A stretch of 64,000 nt of DNA from Histomonas meleagridis (Eukaryota; Parabasalia; Tritrichomonadida; Dientamoebidae). Below are positions 17,589-27,724 of this stretch, piece after piece. How positions within the stretch are numbered: the stretch's first letter is position 1; every line of letters starts with the position of its first letter. The stretch spans positions 310,001 to 374,000 of the forward strand of contig WSYJ01000081.1 of assembly GCA_020186115.1 (NCBI GenBank), read 5' to 3'. The notes beneath the pieces were generated by a model. The model had not been told where the DNA came from, ran no database searches, and worked only from the letters and a program-made list of their open reading frames with translations. Both the position numbers and the translations under genes were made by a program.

Positions 17589-18890
17589 ATGAAGAGCGAA
17601 TCAAAAAAGAAAAATATCGGTGATCCAAATGAGAAATCACCACCAAAAAGTCGTAAAATAAGGATAAAAGTAACACGCAATTGTGAAACTTGCTTTAGGA
17701 AACTTGAAAATGAATGTCATATTCAATGTACGAGATGCAAAGGATTTACTCAATGTATGGAATGTTTTGCATTAGGAATTGAAAAAGGCACCCATCTTAA
17801 AGAACATCCAATAATTGTTATGGAGCCTTATACACAAAATTTTTTTACAGAAGATTGGTGTTTAGAAGAAGAGCTAAAATTATTAGATTCTATTGAAGTT
17901 TGCGGTATTGGAAATTGGGTTGACATTTCGGAACGTATGGGCAAAACCAAAACAAAAGAAGAATGTGAGTCACATTATTATGGCGCCTACATTGATGTTC
18001 CAAATTCACCACATCCCGACATGAAACTCAAACATGAATTTGATCTTCCATCTCAAGACATTTATCCCATTCAAGAATCACTTCCGTCGATGGGAGATGA
18101 TAAGAATCTTCACAACAAACTTAATCAGAAAGACAAAAAGACCAACGGCGCAGAATACTGTGGCTACATGCCCATGCGTGGTGAGTTTGATACCGAATTT
18201 AACAACAAAGCTGAGATGATGATCAATGGGATTCAGTTTGATGATACGGACACAGAAGAAACACTTGAAAAGAAACTTAATGTTCTCCTATGTTATGACA
18301 CCCAACTTGCCGAGCGTAGTTCCCGCCGTAAAGTTGTCATTGATTGGGAGATCCATATGAAGAATTCAAGCAAATTGAATGAAACCACCAAAGACATCAA
18401 TCCAATTTTCCTATCGTTAGCTCCTTATTACGATCGTTCACAAATCCAAGAAATGAATAATGAAGTTAATGATTTACACAAGTATTATAATTACATTATA
18501 CAACACCGAAGGTGGATTTCAGGTGGTGTATTAACAAATGAAGAAGGATTTTTACTTGATGATTTAAACAAGATTATAAATCGGCCACATAAAAATGACA
18601 AAGAACTTGTCGATGAATGGAATGAAAGAATTAAAGAATATTGTAGTGCTATTAACGGTAAAGATGATGGCGCTTTCATGAAACAGTTAATGTTAAAAGA
18701 AGAAATAGATTTTTGTTATGCAAATAATTTGGATAACAATTTATATCAGGCTATGAAGGATTTGATTATGAGGGAGGCGGCTTTAAGAAATGGAAATTTG
18801 TCAAGAAATGAGGCAATGGAATTAGATACAGAGCATGCAAATTTGATAGGAGCAATGTGGGATAAGTTCGTTAGTTGGCATTTTTTTTGA
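17589..18890 (+). CDS. Ada2-like transcriptional adaptor
   Basis: 433 residues. A ZZ zinc finger starts the protein (CETCFRKLENECHIQCTRC...CMECF, then a His pair near HLKEHP, about residues 35-85). It is followed by a SANT/Myb-like domain (DWCLEEELKLLDSIEVCGIGNW through the KTKEECESHYY helix, about 92-140), the diagnostic ZZ-SANT pair of Ada2. The middle holds VVIDWEIHMKNSS and the C-terminal about 90 residues are helical, where Ada2 carries a SWIRM domain. Ada2 joins the Gcn5 acetyltransferase to the SAGA/ADA complex in the nucleus. Termination is at TGA, showing that TGA is a stop in this genome. Confidence 0.88.
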   Translation: MKSESKKKNIGDPNEKSPPKSRKIRIKVTRNCETCFRKLENECHIQCTRCKGFTQCMECFALGIEKGTHLKEHPIIVMEPYTQNFFTEDWCLEEELKLLDSIEVCGIGNWVDISERMGKTKTKEECESHYYGAYIDVPNSPHPDMKLKHEFDLPSQDIYPIQESLPSMGDDKNLHNKLNQKDKKTNGAEYCGYMPMRGEFDTEFNNKAEMMINGIQFDDTDTEETLEKKLNVLLCYDTQLAERSSRRKVVIDWEIHMKNSSKLNETTKDINPIFLSLAPYYDRSQIQEMNNEVNDLHKYYNYIIQHRRWISGGVLTNEEGFLLDDLNKIINRPHKNDKELVDEWNERIKEYCSAINGKDDGAFMKQLMLKEEIDFCYANNLDNNLYQAMKDLIMREAALRNGNLSRNEAMELDTEHANLIGAMWDKFVSWHFF

Positions 18891-19229
18891 ATAAATTTTG
18901 TTTATCGTGTTAGAGAATGAAATTTTTTTCTAATTTTTCGGATTTTTTTAAGCATTGTTAATATTATTCTTAATGACTTCATATGGTAATAATCGACTTT
19001 ACTATTACTTCGAAATGCCTTGTTATTTTTGTTTGAAATCAAACGAAAAGTCAATAATAAAATCTTTTTTTCTCTTCATAATATTTTTTTACACAAATTG
19101 AAGAAAAAAAAAATTGAATTAATTTTCTTTTTTACTATGTTTCAGATCAATATAATATAAAATATATGTAATTAATTATGAATGACTGAAAAAAATTAAA
19201 TTTTTCAAAAAATCGATCCAAAATTATAT
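18891..19229. other. AT-rich intergenic, nothing recognised
   Basis: Mostly homopolymer-rich AT sequence after the Ada2 stop. Towards the end it grades into a decayed ankyrin spacer. Confidence 0.5.
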
Positions 19230-19550
19230 TTCATGAATTTATTATTCTCGCAATTAGAAGTAATAAAATTGAAATTTTCAAATTACTTTTAAAACAAAAA
19301 AGAATATTCAATTTGAAAATATCAAAAATTCTAAAATAATATTCGGAAATTGTTTGGAACATTTAAAACATCATTCATTTTAACAACTGAAAAAGGCAAT
19401 ACTGAAATAATAAATTTACTTCTTCAACAAAGTGGAATTGACACTAACATGAGTGTTAGTATACAACTTCCACAAGCTAAAAAAGCCAAGAAAAACCCAC
19501 CTAAAGCTCAAAAAAATAACAACAAAAAGAGAAATACAAGAAAACATTAG
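19230..19550 (+). pseudogene. Terminal ankyrin modules with basic tail
   Basis: Plus strand. 19235-19330 gives a worn module (ILAIRSNKIEIFKLLLKQKR). A spacer follows, then 19368-19550 gives the last module (TSFILTTEKGNTEIINLLLQ) and a Lys/Asn-rich tail ending NNNKKRNTRKH and a stop. The basic tail looks like the natural C-terminus of an ankyrin protein. No upstream ORF in the same orientation is left, so this is probably the detached 3' end of a lost gene. Confidence 0.6.
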
Positions 19551-19559
19551 ATATAAAAC

Positions 19560-20513
19560 TTTTGGCAAACAGAAAAATAGTATGCAACAAATTTTAATGT
19601 TGCGTTTTTGAGTTGCATATGCATAAGCTGTTTTAAATAATTTGATTAATTTCCAAAAATTAGAATGAAATATTAAATTATTAAAATATATATTGAATTA
19701 AATGAATAAATATCTATAACATTTATATTAATTCCTTTTTGAAACAGAAGTAATTTAACAATTTCAGGGAAGCCTTTTTCAGACGCTATAATAAGTGCTG
19801 TTTTAAATAATTGAAAAAATTTCCATATATTATTTTGAACCATCAAACAATTTGATTACACATTACATGAAACAAAAAAATATTTTTAGAATTGATGTTA
19901 ATAACATTTTGTTTAAGAAGTAATTTTATTATTTCAGTTTTACCTTTTTCAGATGCTAACATAAGTGGTGTTCTAAATAATATAAACAATTTCCAAATAT
20001 TATTTTAAATCATAAAATTATTTTATTAAATTTCACATAAGTAAAATAATTATCAAAGGTATTAATATCAATTCCTTCTTTTTCGATAAATAATTGCACA
20101 CATTCACAATCACCTTCTAGAATTGCAGACATAAATGCAGTCCTATATTATATAAATAATTTTGAAATATTATTTTTAAACATCAAATAATCAAATTATT
20201 TAATCAATAAAGTAAAGAAATATCTTTAACATTTAAATCGATTTCTTTTTGATTAAGAAGCATTTCAATTATTTTTATGCGATGATAAAAAGTTGCAATT
20301 ATAAGTGCTGTTCTAAATTATATAAATAATATCCATATATTATTTTAAAATATCAAATTATTAAAATAAATAATATATGAAACAAATAAATATTTTTTGC
20401 ATTAATATCAATTCCTTCTTGCTCAAGAAGTAATTTAACTATTTTTGTATAACCTTTTTTAGATGCATAAATAAGTGCTGTTTCAAATAAATTAAATATT
20501 TTCCAAATATTAT
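19560..20513 (-). repeat. Array of six ankyrin modules, 170-bp period
   Basis: Minus-strand modules start at a Thr-Ala-(Leu) codon group whose complement (aagtgctg or variants) lies at 20473, 20303, 20133, 19963, 19793 and 19625. The first four intervals are exactly 170 bp and the last is 168, with a 2-bp deletion in the final module. Modules are 29 codons, differ in sequence (TALI, TALM, TAFM, TPLM starts) and are separated by 83-nt spacers with stops in the reading frame. The array continues directly from the ORF at 20514-21698. Coding use of the modules would need the spacers to be removed. Confidence 0.8.
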
Positions 20514-21698
20514 TTAGAAATATAAAAAAATTGAAATAAATAATAAATAAAATAAATATATATTTTTAGCATTAATATCAAACCCTTTTTGCATCAAAAG
20601 AAATTTTATAAGTTCAATATTTTGTGATTTTATTGAAGAAACTATGATATCATTTGGAATTTGATGATTATGAAGAAAATATTTTACAAGATACAAATTC
20701 CCAATTTTTGCTGTTTTATTAATAATATAATTGGTGACATCCATTCCTTCTTTTTCTAAAAATGTAAAAAGTTCATAGTTATAATATTTGATACATTTAG
20801 CACCTAATTTTTCGGAACTATTGACTATTAAAATTTTATTTTCATAAAGATATTTAAAAATATTATTTTTATGAAACTGAATTGCAGTTTCATATGCATC
20901 TTTAAATGATACATGATTTTGTTGACATAAATGAATAATTTCAAGATTTCCACCTGCAACTGCATATTTACCTGCATTATATACATTTGCACCATTCATA
21001 AGTAAATATTTAAAGCATTTAACAGAAGAAAAAAATGCTGCATAATCAATTAATGTAACATTACTTTGGCTAATAAAAGAACATCTTTCATAAAGTGATG
21101 GTTCTATTGTTTGATTAAAATCAAAATTTGGTTGTGATGATATTTCTTGAAGTTTTTCTATTTCATTATTTCGAATCATTTTAGCAATTTCATTTGGATT
21201 CACTCCTTCTTCAATTAATTTCTTATGAAGCTCCCAATCATTCTTTGATAATTCTTCATAATTTTCCGCGATTTTTCTATGAAATTTATCTGAAATTACG
21301 ATTTGATAGCCTTTTTTTGGAAAACGATGTATAAAATATGCTATATCTTTGAAAATGTATGGTTCAATAAAACTACATTCAATCAATTTATCAAGAAGAT
21401 AAAAAGATTCATGCTCATATTGTCTGCATAATAGATAATTCTTCAAAATTTTATTAAATGCTGGTTTGATTTTTTTATTTTCTTCGAATTTTTGAATTTC
21501 CATTATGAATTTTATATATATTCCATAATCTTTTACTTCCAAAATAAATGAAATGTATAACATATGAATAATGATTAAATTAAATGAATATGGATGAGTA
21601 TGATCAAATTTGTTAATTATTAAGTTTATTGAGCGAATAATATTTTCTTTGTCTAAACTAAATATTATTTGTTTGATATTTTGAAGTGTTTCATTCAT
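20514..21698 (-). CDS. DUF3447-type ankyrin protein (open 5' part)
   Basis: 394 residues. The N-terminal half has the trichomonad ankyrin-family head (YEELSKNDWELHKKLIEEGVNPNEIAKMIRNNEIEKLQEISSQ in pieces, then a LYERCSFI block and TLIDYAAFFSSVKCFKYLLMNGA). Ankyrin-like repeats follow, with KYAVAGGNLEIIHLC. The last repeat ends GFDINAKNIYLFYLL and then reads into the first AT-rich spacer before stopping, so the final 14 residues are spacer. The head occurs in all three long ankyrin genes here. Ankyrin repeats mediate protein binding; no other domain is present. The next module begins 83 nt after the Ala-Lys codons, in a different frame. Confidence 0.8.
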   Translation of the reverse strand: MNETLQNIKQIIFSLDKENIIRSINLIINKFDHTHPYSFNLIIIHMLYISFILEVKDYGIYIKFIMEIQKFEENKKIKPAFNKILKNYLLCRQYEHESFYLLDKLIECSFIEPYIFKDIAYFIHRFPKKGYQIVISDKFHRKIAENYEELSKNDWELHKKLIEEGVNPNEIAKMIRNNEIEKLQEISSQPNFDFNQTIEPSLYERCSFISQSNVTLIDYAAFFSSVKCFKYLLMNGANVYNAGKYAVAGGNLEIIHLCQQNHVSFKDAYETAIQFHKNNIFKYLYENKILIVNSSEKLGAKCIKYYNYELFTFLEKEGMDVTNYIINKTAKIGNLYLVKYFLHNHQIPNDIIVSSIKSQNIELIKFLLMQKGFDINAKNIYLFYLLFISIFLYF

Positions 21699-21899
21699 TT
21701 TTGATTTGTTATATTTTTATCTTTTTGCACCTTTATGTGTAATAACAAAAGTGACATTAGAAAATTTCTAGGATGTGAATTTCCATATCGAAATTTAATT
21801 ATGATAGTATCTTTAAAATGTAAAATGTTTTAAGTATTAAATATGATAATGTCAAAAAAAAATTATCTATCTACATATGTAAAATTATTTTTTTTGAAC

Positions 21900-22430
21900 A
21901 AAAAAACATAGGTATGAATCCTGCAGATATCGAATTCAAGAAAAAATTATTGATAAAATTTGCTTCAATAATTTTATATTTCAATATAATAATTGTGAAA
22001 TATTTAATACAGTATTCCTAAGTGCATCTAAATATAGCAAAACAAAAGTCTTTAAATTAATTCGTGAGCACAAAGAAATTAATGTCAATTGTAAAAATCT
22101 TTTTATATTTTATGTTATATTCATCTTAATCGTTTCATATTTCAAAAAACATTTTGAAATTATTTCAATCATTTTAAACAGTATGTATACTTGCATCAAA
22201 AAAAAGTAAAACAGAAACATTTCTTTTACTTCTAGAACAAGAAGGAATAATGCTAAAGATATTTATTTGTTTTGTTCAGAATTTATTTTAATAATTTGAT
22301 ATTTTAATATAAGATTTGGAATTTGTTTAGAATATTTTTTACGGCACTCATGAGAGCTCAAAAAGGCCATTCAAAAATAATTAAATTATTACTTGACAAA
22401 GAAGGAATTCTTATTTATAATATTCATATT
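21900..22430 (+). pseudogene. Strongly diverged ankyrin modules and spacers
   Basis: Plus strand modules begin at Thr codons at 22009 (TVFLSASKYSKTKVFKLI), 22178 (TVCILASKKSKTETFLLLL) and 22341 (TALMRAQKGHSKIIKLLL). Spacings are 169 and 163 bp. A partial repeat end (PADIEFK) lies at about 21917-21940. The spacers keep recognisable pieces of the standard one (CATATTTCAAAA, GAAATTATTT) even though the modules are very diverged. No start codon or long ORF joins them. Confidence 0.6.
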
Positions 22431-22449
22431 TAGTTTCATGAATTTATGT

Positions 22450-22800
22450 TTCCAAATAATATTTTTAGATCAATCCAATTATTTAGTGATTTACTTGACA
22501 AAGCAATGCAAAAAGAACAAAATGAATTAGTTCAATTCTACTGGAGCATCCTGTTCAGACTAAAGATTTAGGAAGATCGGATTTTTTTATTAATTTTAGA
22601 GGGACATGTGTTTTTAAAAAGAAACAAGAACTTAAAACTGATGCAGTCATAAATTAATCTTTTGGCTAGTACTTAATACACCAAATGAACAAAGTCCAGC
22701 GCTTATAACATCTGAAGTTCGAGAAGCAGTAGAAGATACAATCTATTACTTTATAACAAAATTACGTCTTTCAGATAAATTAATTTATAACATCATCCTT
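22450..22800 (+). pseudogene. Degraded coding remnant of unknown origin
   Basis: Short plus-strand frames such as NTPNEQSPALITSEVREAVE (about 22679-22738) are broken by stops and shifts. Composition is less AT-rich than the surrounding ankyrin debris, which suggests a decayed gene or transposon. The family is not recognised. Confidence 0.3.
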
Positions 22801-22809
22801 AAGTGGACA

Positions 22810-22895
22810 AAATTGTTTTGATATTAATTTCTTTATCTAAAAGTAATTGTACTATTTCCATATTATTATTTATGACTGCTATATGAAGTGCTGTT
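22810..22895 (-). repeat. Single ankyrin module, 58-kb type
   Basis: The minus strand reads TALHIAVINNNMEIVQLLLD, nearly the module of the 58-60 kb array, ending in KEINIK and then non-repeat sequence. It is an isolated copy. The following 22896-23381 holds a few 20-nt-unit fragments and otherwise nothing recognisable. Confidence 0.65.
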
Positions 22896-23381
22896 TCAAA
22901 TTATTAAAACATGTTTCAAATTATTAAAATGAATAGTTTTTGCATTAACATCAATTCCTTTATTATAAATTATAAATTAGAACCTGCCTTAAGTTAGACT
23001 TCTATATTAAGCATGCACTTGACTTTATGCATTCGATTTAACAATAAATTGACCAAGTCGAAGCAGGGTTCCATTTTTTGAATGATCGATACTTTGTTCC
23101 CTACCCTTTGGTAAACCATTCATTTCATTTTCTATTCAACCTGTTTTTGCATTCAGTTTTTATTAATATTTTTTAAATTCACAAAAATCATTCAATTTCG
23201 ATGTTAACTATTCAATCACATTCCAACCCACCCCTGTGGTTGTGATCGTATTTCACTGAAAAAGCCAGGCTCTATTTGAATGATTCTTTTTTTTTGGATG
23301 AAATTAGAAAATTTGTTGTTGTGGATAGCTTAAACTATAAGTATATTTTTTAAATTCACAAATAAATAAATTTTGAATTTT

Positions 23382-25294
23382 TTATATGAATTCATCTTCT
23401 CTCTTAAAATTAATTAATCTAGATATAATCGTCAAATTGGAAACACGGCTTCCCTTGTAGCACTTCTCCAAACTTTGCCCATGTAGCTCCCATGTGCGAT
23501 ACGTTTCATGAAGCCAATTCATATATTCATTGAACGTAATTAAACTTTGTTCAGGAATTCCCTGATTTAAATATGGACAAACTTCTTCATTGATGAATAT
23601 GTACAATGTTTGAAGAAAATATTGTACATATTCATCTGATCTCTTTATTCAGATGTTCTCATGCGCTGAACCAGTCATTTTCACACCTTTTATATTAATC
23701 CTATTTCTTATCTTAAGAGGCAGATTCAACTCTGTTACTAGGCTCTTCACAATCAATACTTTTGATATGCTTTTAATCACTCTGCCTAGGGTATGTTTGT
23801 AGTTGCAAAGCAAGCGAACTTGTCCAAATAAGCACTCTAGGGAATGTGTTCGCATACAATCTAAAGCAAGGGATTCTGGTTTTTTTATTTTTTCAGTTAT
23901 CATCGCTATCAATATGTTTAAGATCCTTGTCAAACATGACTTACTGCAATAATATTGAACCCCTTGCTTTTTTTTATTTTGTGTAACACCTGGTGCAAGA
24001 TTTTCAACCCATTTACGATGCAGAGCAAAAATGTGGAAAATAAACTCTAAAAACTCTAATTCTTGCTTGAAAAGTTAAACTCGGATTTCTTAACGCTTCA
24101 AACCAAGCTGCAAATGGCAATATATACAAAGCCATACTAAATTGTCTTTGTTTCATCAATTCAAAAAAAATTTGAAAATCAAAAATCTCGAAAACATATA
24201 AATCCTTCATTTTCCCCATTGAAGATTTGTCAGTAAGAGCATCTCCAAAATTCAAAATTTGCGCCATGTCAGGTGCCGAAAAAGCATTTTTCCCATCTAT
24301 TCTTAATGAAACAGAGCTATTTAAAATTCTGCTGCGCATATTTTTTCCAAGATGCAAAGGATCAGCTATTGGAATTTCTGATAATGAACTCACGTATTCA
24401 ACTGCTGCATTAATTCCTTCCGTTTGATACAATTGCCACCACTTGCTAAGAAAGTCCCAATGCCATTCCATATAACCTTTGTCACCATCAGTTGCTTTAT
24501 AAAGCACATTTACTCCTACTTCTTTGAGCTTCTCAATGACTTTGTTTATTCTCTTTTTAATATTAAGATCTGCAGATCCATTATCTTTTGTCATTATATG
24601 AATGGGCAATTGTTTGTACTGTGGATCAAGAGGCATTAAATTCATCATTAAAACATTGTTTGATTGCTTTTTGTTTTCAATATTAGTTCCAGCATTACAA
24701 TCGAATATAGGCTCAATTGACATGGCATCTATTCCTATCACAGAATCAATCAATTGACTTTTAGGAATGTTATTCATATTACGAAATAAATTTACCAAAA
24801 TCTTAATTGATTCAACATCCATCAGCACATCTCTCCATCCCTTAGTAAAACTACCAGAGTGATTTTCTAATGTTTGCCTTGAAGGTAATGCCAAAATATT
24901 TCTGAGGTAATCATATGACTTTGGACCGAGACATCTAATAATGAAAGAAAGCTTGAGCATAACATCACTGTACCTACGTCCATTCTCATTAAACCTTGAA
25001 TATTTCTGATAAAATTTTCTCACCGAAAGAAATTTCAATCTGATCACTCAATTTTTCATCATTGATGTTCTCAAACGCCGAAAACCATTCCCTTTGTTGC
25101 GAATTGCCTTTAGGTGGCATTGAATTTGGTGATATCCTTTTTACAACACTTTCTAAAATTTTTATTCTTTCTTGATATGAAACTAACAGGCTTTTAATTT
25201 TGCGTATTTCCTTTTCCTGTTTCTTCTTTTGTAATGCTTTACGAGCAACTTCCAATTTTTCAATCGGAAAATGACAGGCAAACTTTTCAAACAA
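23382..25294 (-). pseudogene. P-element-like transposase, broken
   Basis: Four minus-strand pieces in different frames. 24989-25294 is a coiled-coil N-terminal part. 24013-25047 (344 residues) carries the P-element/THAP9-like core: RYSDVMLKLSFIIRCLGPKS then YDYLRNILALPSRQTLENH, IGIDAMSIEPIFD, YKATDGDKGYMEWH, and DPLHLGKNMRSRIL. 23649-23933 has the C-terminal signature CMRTHSLECLFGQVRLLCNY, and 23382-23606 is a last helical piece. The first junction is a frameshift near 25020-25045; two more breaks separate the others. The THAP zinc finger expected at the N-terminus is not seen. The catalytic acidic residues appear present (Asp in GIDAMS, Asp in DGDKG), but the reading frame is broken so the copy is inactive. 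Inverted repeats at its ends were not found by eye. Confidence 0.72.
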
Positions 25295-25723
25295 CGATCG
25301 TCATGTAGTGAATTTTTACAGATATGATTTACAATTTGAGTTCAGAAAAAAATACATATTTTGTAAAATTTGTAAGACAAAATTACTTAATTTATATATT
25401 ACATGTAAAACAAAATGTGGAACTTTATTTTTTTATTGTTAGTATGTGCAAGAAGGTGCCTCATGGACTTTGTGCAAAATGAACAATATGTGGTAATGTG
25501 TATCTTTTTATGTAGTTATTTTTTAAAGATTATAGAATATATTACTTATAGAATTTCATCTCTTGGTTAAATATCAACATTCAAATCTTCTGGACAACAA
25601 AAAAAAGTGGAAATATTCTTAAAACAAAAATGAAATTTCAAAATTTTAATGTAGTCTGATATTCAAAAATATTTATGTATATATATACTTTAGATTAGTG
25701 ACAAGGTTTAACTTTCCAAAACT

Positions 25724-27470
25724 TACAGATTTGAATTAAAAGGTACTCACCGAATTTATTGGTACTAACCCCTTTTGCACTTTTTTGTCACTTTTTATTT
25801 TGAAAAATGATGAAATCAAGCGATGCGTTCAAGACACCTGCAATTCCAATTGATGAATTTAAAGAACGACTGAAGGGAACTATTTTAAGGATGTAGATAT
25901 AAGGGCATTATTAAGAAATCCGGAATTTCAATCATGACAATTTCGAAATGACCAAGTACTTTTTCTCCGTGAATATTGTGAAAATGTGTGTCATATTTTG
26001 CTTGACAACAAAAAACTTGAAGAAATATTCGATGTAAGTCATGGGGTTATAGCAAATATTAGAAAATAAGCAAAAAATACGAAAAATGAATTAGGGCGCC
26101 CCAGAATTTTAAATGATGAAGAAGAAAATCAAATAATTGAGTATATAATCGAAATGGCAGAAAAAAACGAATTCCTAACGAAACAAGAATTATTGCACAC
26201 AAAGACAAAATTTGGCAATAAAGTTACAAAAGGATGGCTCGCTGGATTTTTTGAGAATTACAAAGATCAAATTGGATTCACCAAAGCTATTCCTCAAGAG
26301 AACACAAGATTGAATGTGCCTAGAGAATTTCTAGATAAGCATATTGAAAATATAAAGAAATATGTTGTTGGGAAAGCAGCCGAACTGGTTTTTAACATAG
26401 ATGAAATGGGTACAAGCGAATGGGAAGAGAGAAAGATAAAATCGGTTATAGCACCAAGAAATATGTGTCATACACTTGTTATGGTACCTGTAAAACGTTC
26501 AATTAGGCATCAAACATTAATTTCTTGTATATACGCAGCAGGTGATGCCATAACTCCAATGACAATTGCTTCTGACCTACAAGTTTATGATATCTTTCGT
26601 ACAGGTATAAGAAATGGAATTGACCTGAAAATTTCGTTATAAAATTTTTCATACGTGAAAAAAGAAATATTTTATGATTATATTGCAAATGTATTTATTC
26701 CCATTGTTGATAATCAGCGAAGTATTGAAGGGTTTTCAGATGAGTTTGCTGTTTTATTCATGGACAATCATTCTTCACATTGAAATCCTGAAATTTTGCA
26801 AATTCTTGCCGAAAATCGAATAATTGTTATAACATTTTATCCGCATACATCTAACCTTTTTCATATGCTTGATTTGATTATATTTGGTGCACTTAAAAAT
26901 GTTAAAAGAGGTCTCACATCAAAACAAACCTTGAATGATGTTGCAGCATTAGCTGAAAAGGTTTTTAGGGCATATGAACAAGTTACGACCAGTATTAACG
27001 TTCGTTCTAGCTTTGAAAGAGCTGGTATATCTACTGACCTTAATGAAAATATAAGGAGAATAATTTTTGATGAGGAAAATATTGGAAATTCATTCGAGTT
27101 TTCTGAGATCTGGAATATTAATTTTGATAAATCCAATCTATCACAGTAAAGATTAAACACGAACTGGGGTTTTATTAACAAAGGATACTTCCCAGAGAGT
27201 ATCTTTGAGTAAACATCAAAAATTTATAAAATAGCTAAAATTCAATGAAAAAAATTAAAATCTGAAAAAGTGCGCATAACATCTCACCTGATCAAATTCT
27301 CAGACTTAAAATTTATTCATAATAATTGAATTGCATATATTATATATATTTATTAAACATTTTTTCTTATATTTAGTCTATCAAAAGATTTTAATTTTTT
27401 TTATGTAAATTTCTGAAAAAGTGCAAAAGGTGTTAGTACCTTTAAATTTGGTTAGTGAATCAAATCTGTA
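25724..27470 (+). mobile_element. pogo/Tigger-like element with terminal inverted repeats
   Basis: Left end TACAGATTTGA (25724-25734) is mirrored by TCAAATCTGTA (27460-27470). Inside them GGTACTAACCCCTTTTGCAC (25761-25780) is mirrored by GTGCAAAAGGTGTTAGTACC (27421-27440), with one mismatch. The total inverted repeat is about 50 bp with one gap. The outermost TA on each side fits the TA target duplication of Tc1/mariner/pogo elements, giving an element of about 1.74 kb beginning with CAGATTTGA. It encodes the broken transposase listed next. It lies between the P-like remnant and the seven-helix gene. Confidence 0.82.
25807..27149 (+). pseudogene. CENP-B/pogo-type DDE transposase, broken
   Basis: Starts MMKSSDAFKTPAIPIDEFKE at 25807, stops by frameshift near 25890, and resumes with an HTH (LLDNKKLEEIFDVSHGVIAN) interrupted by an in-frame TAA near 26070. 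GRPRILNDEEENQI leads into the 26154-26642 ORF containing FNIDEMGTSEW (first catalytic Asp). A shift near 26640 leads to VLFMDNHSSH (second catalytic Asp), a TGA, then ENRIIVITFYPHTSNLFHML and the third acidic position in LDLIIFGALKN. The end, SFERAGISTDLNENIRRIIF, is typical of the family. The DD(D/E) residues are kept but at least two stops and two frameshifts make it inactive. Confidence 0.82.
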
Positions 27471-27724
27471 TTATTTATTGAGATATTTGAAATAAGTTTG
27501 CTCACCTATTTTTGAACATAAATTTGAATAAACGTTGCTATGACGTGTTTTCGCGACAAAAGCGACGTTTTCACACCAAAGAGACGGTACTATATGTAAT
27601 GAACATTGAAATTTTTAACACAACGATATAATTTTCTATCGAAAAGGAGATTTTATACCATTGAATTTTTTTTTTGAATCGGTTCAACCGTCCATTTGGA
27701 TGCTTGTTTTTTCCAAAATTATAT

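Noticed and set aside
21915-21940. Polylinker-like CTGCAGATATCGAATTC, possible vector contamination
   Set aside because: It reads in frame as an ankyrin repeat end (PADIEFK) and flanks continue as ankyrin remnants; no other vector sequence.
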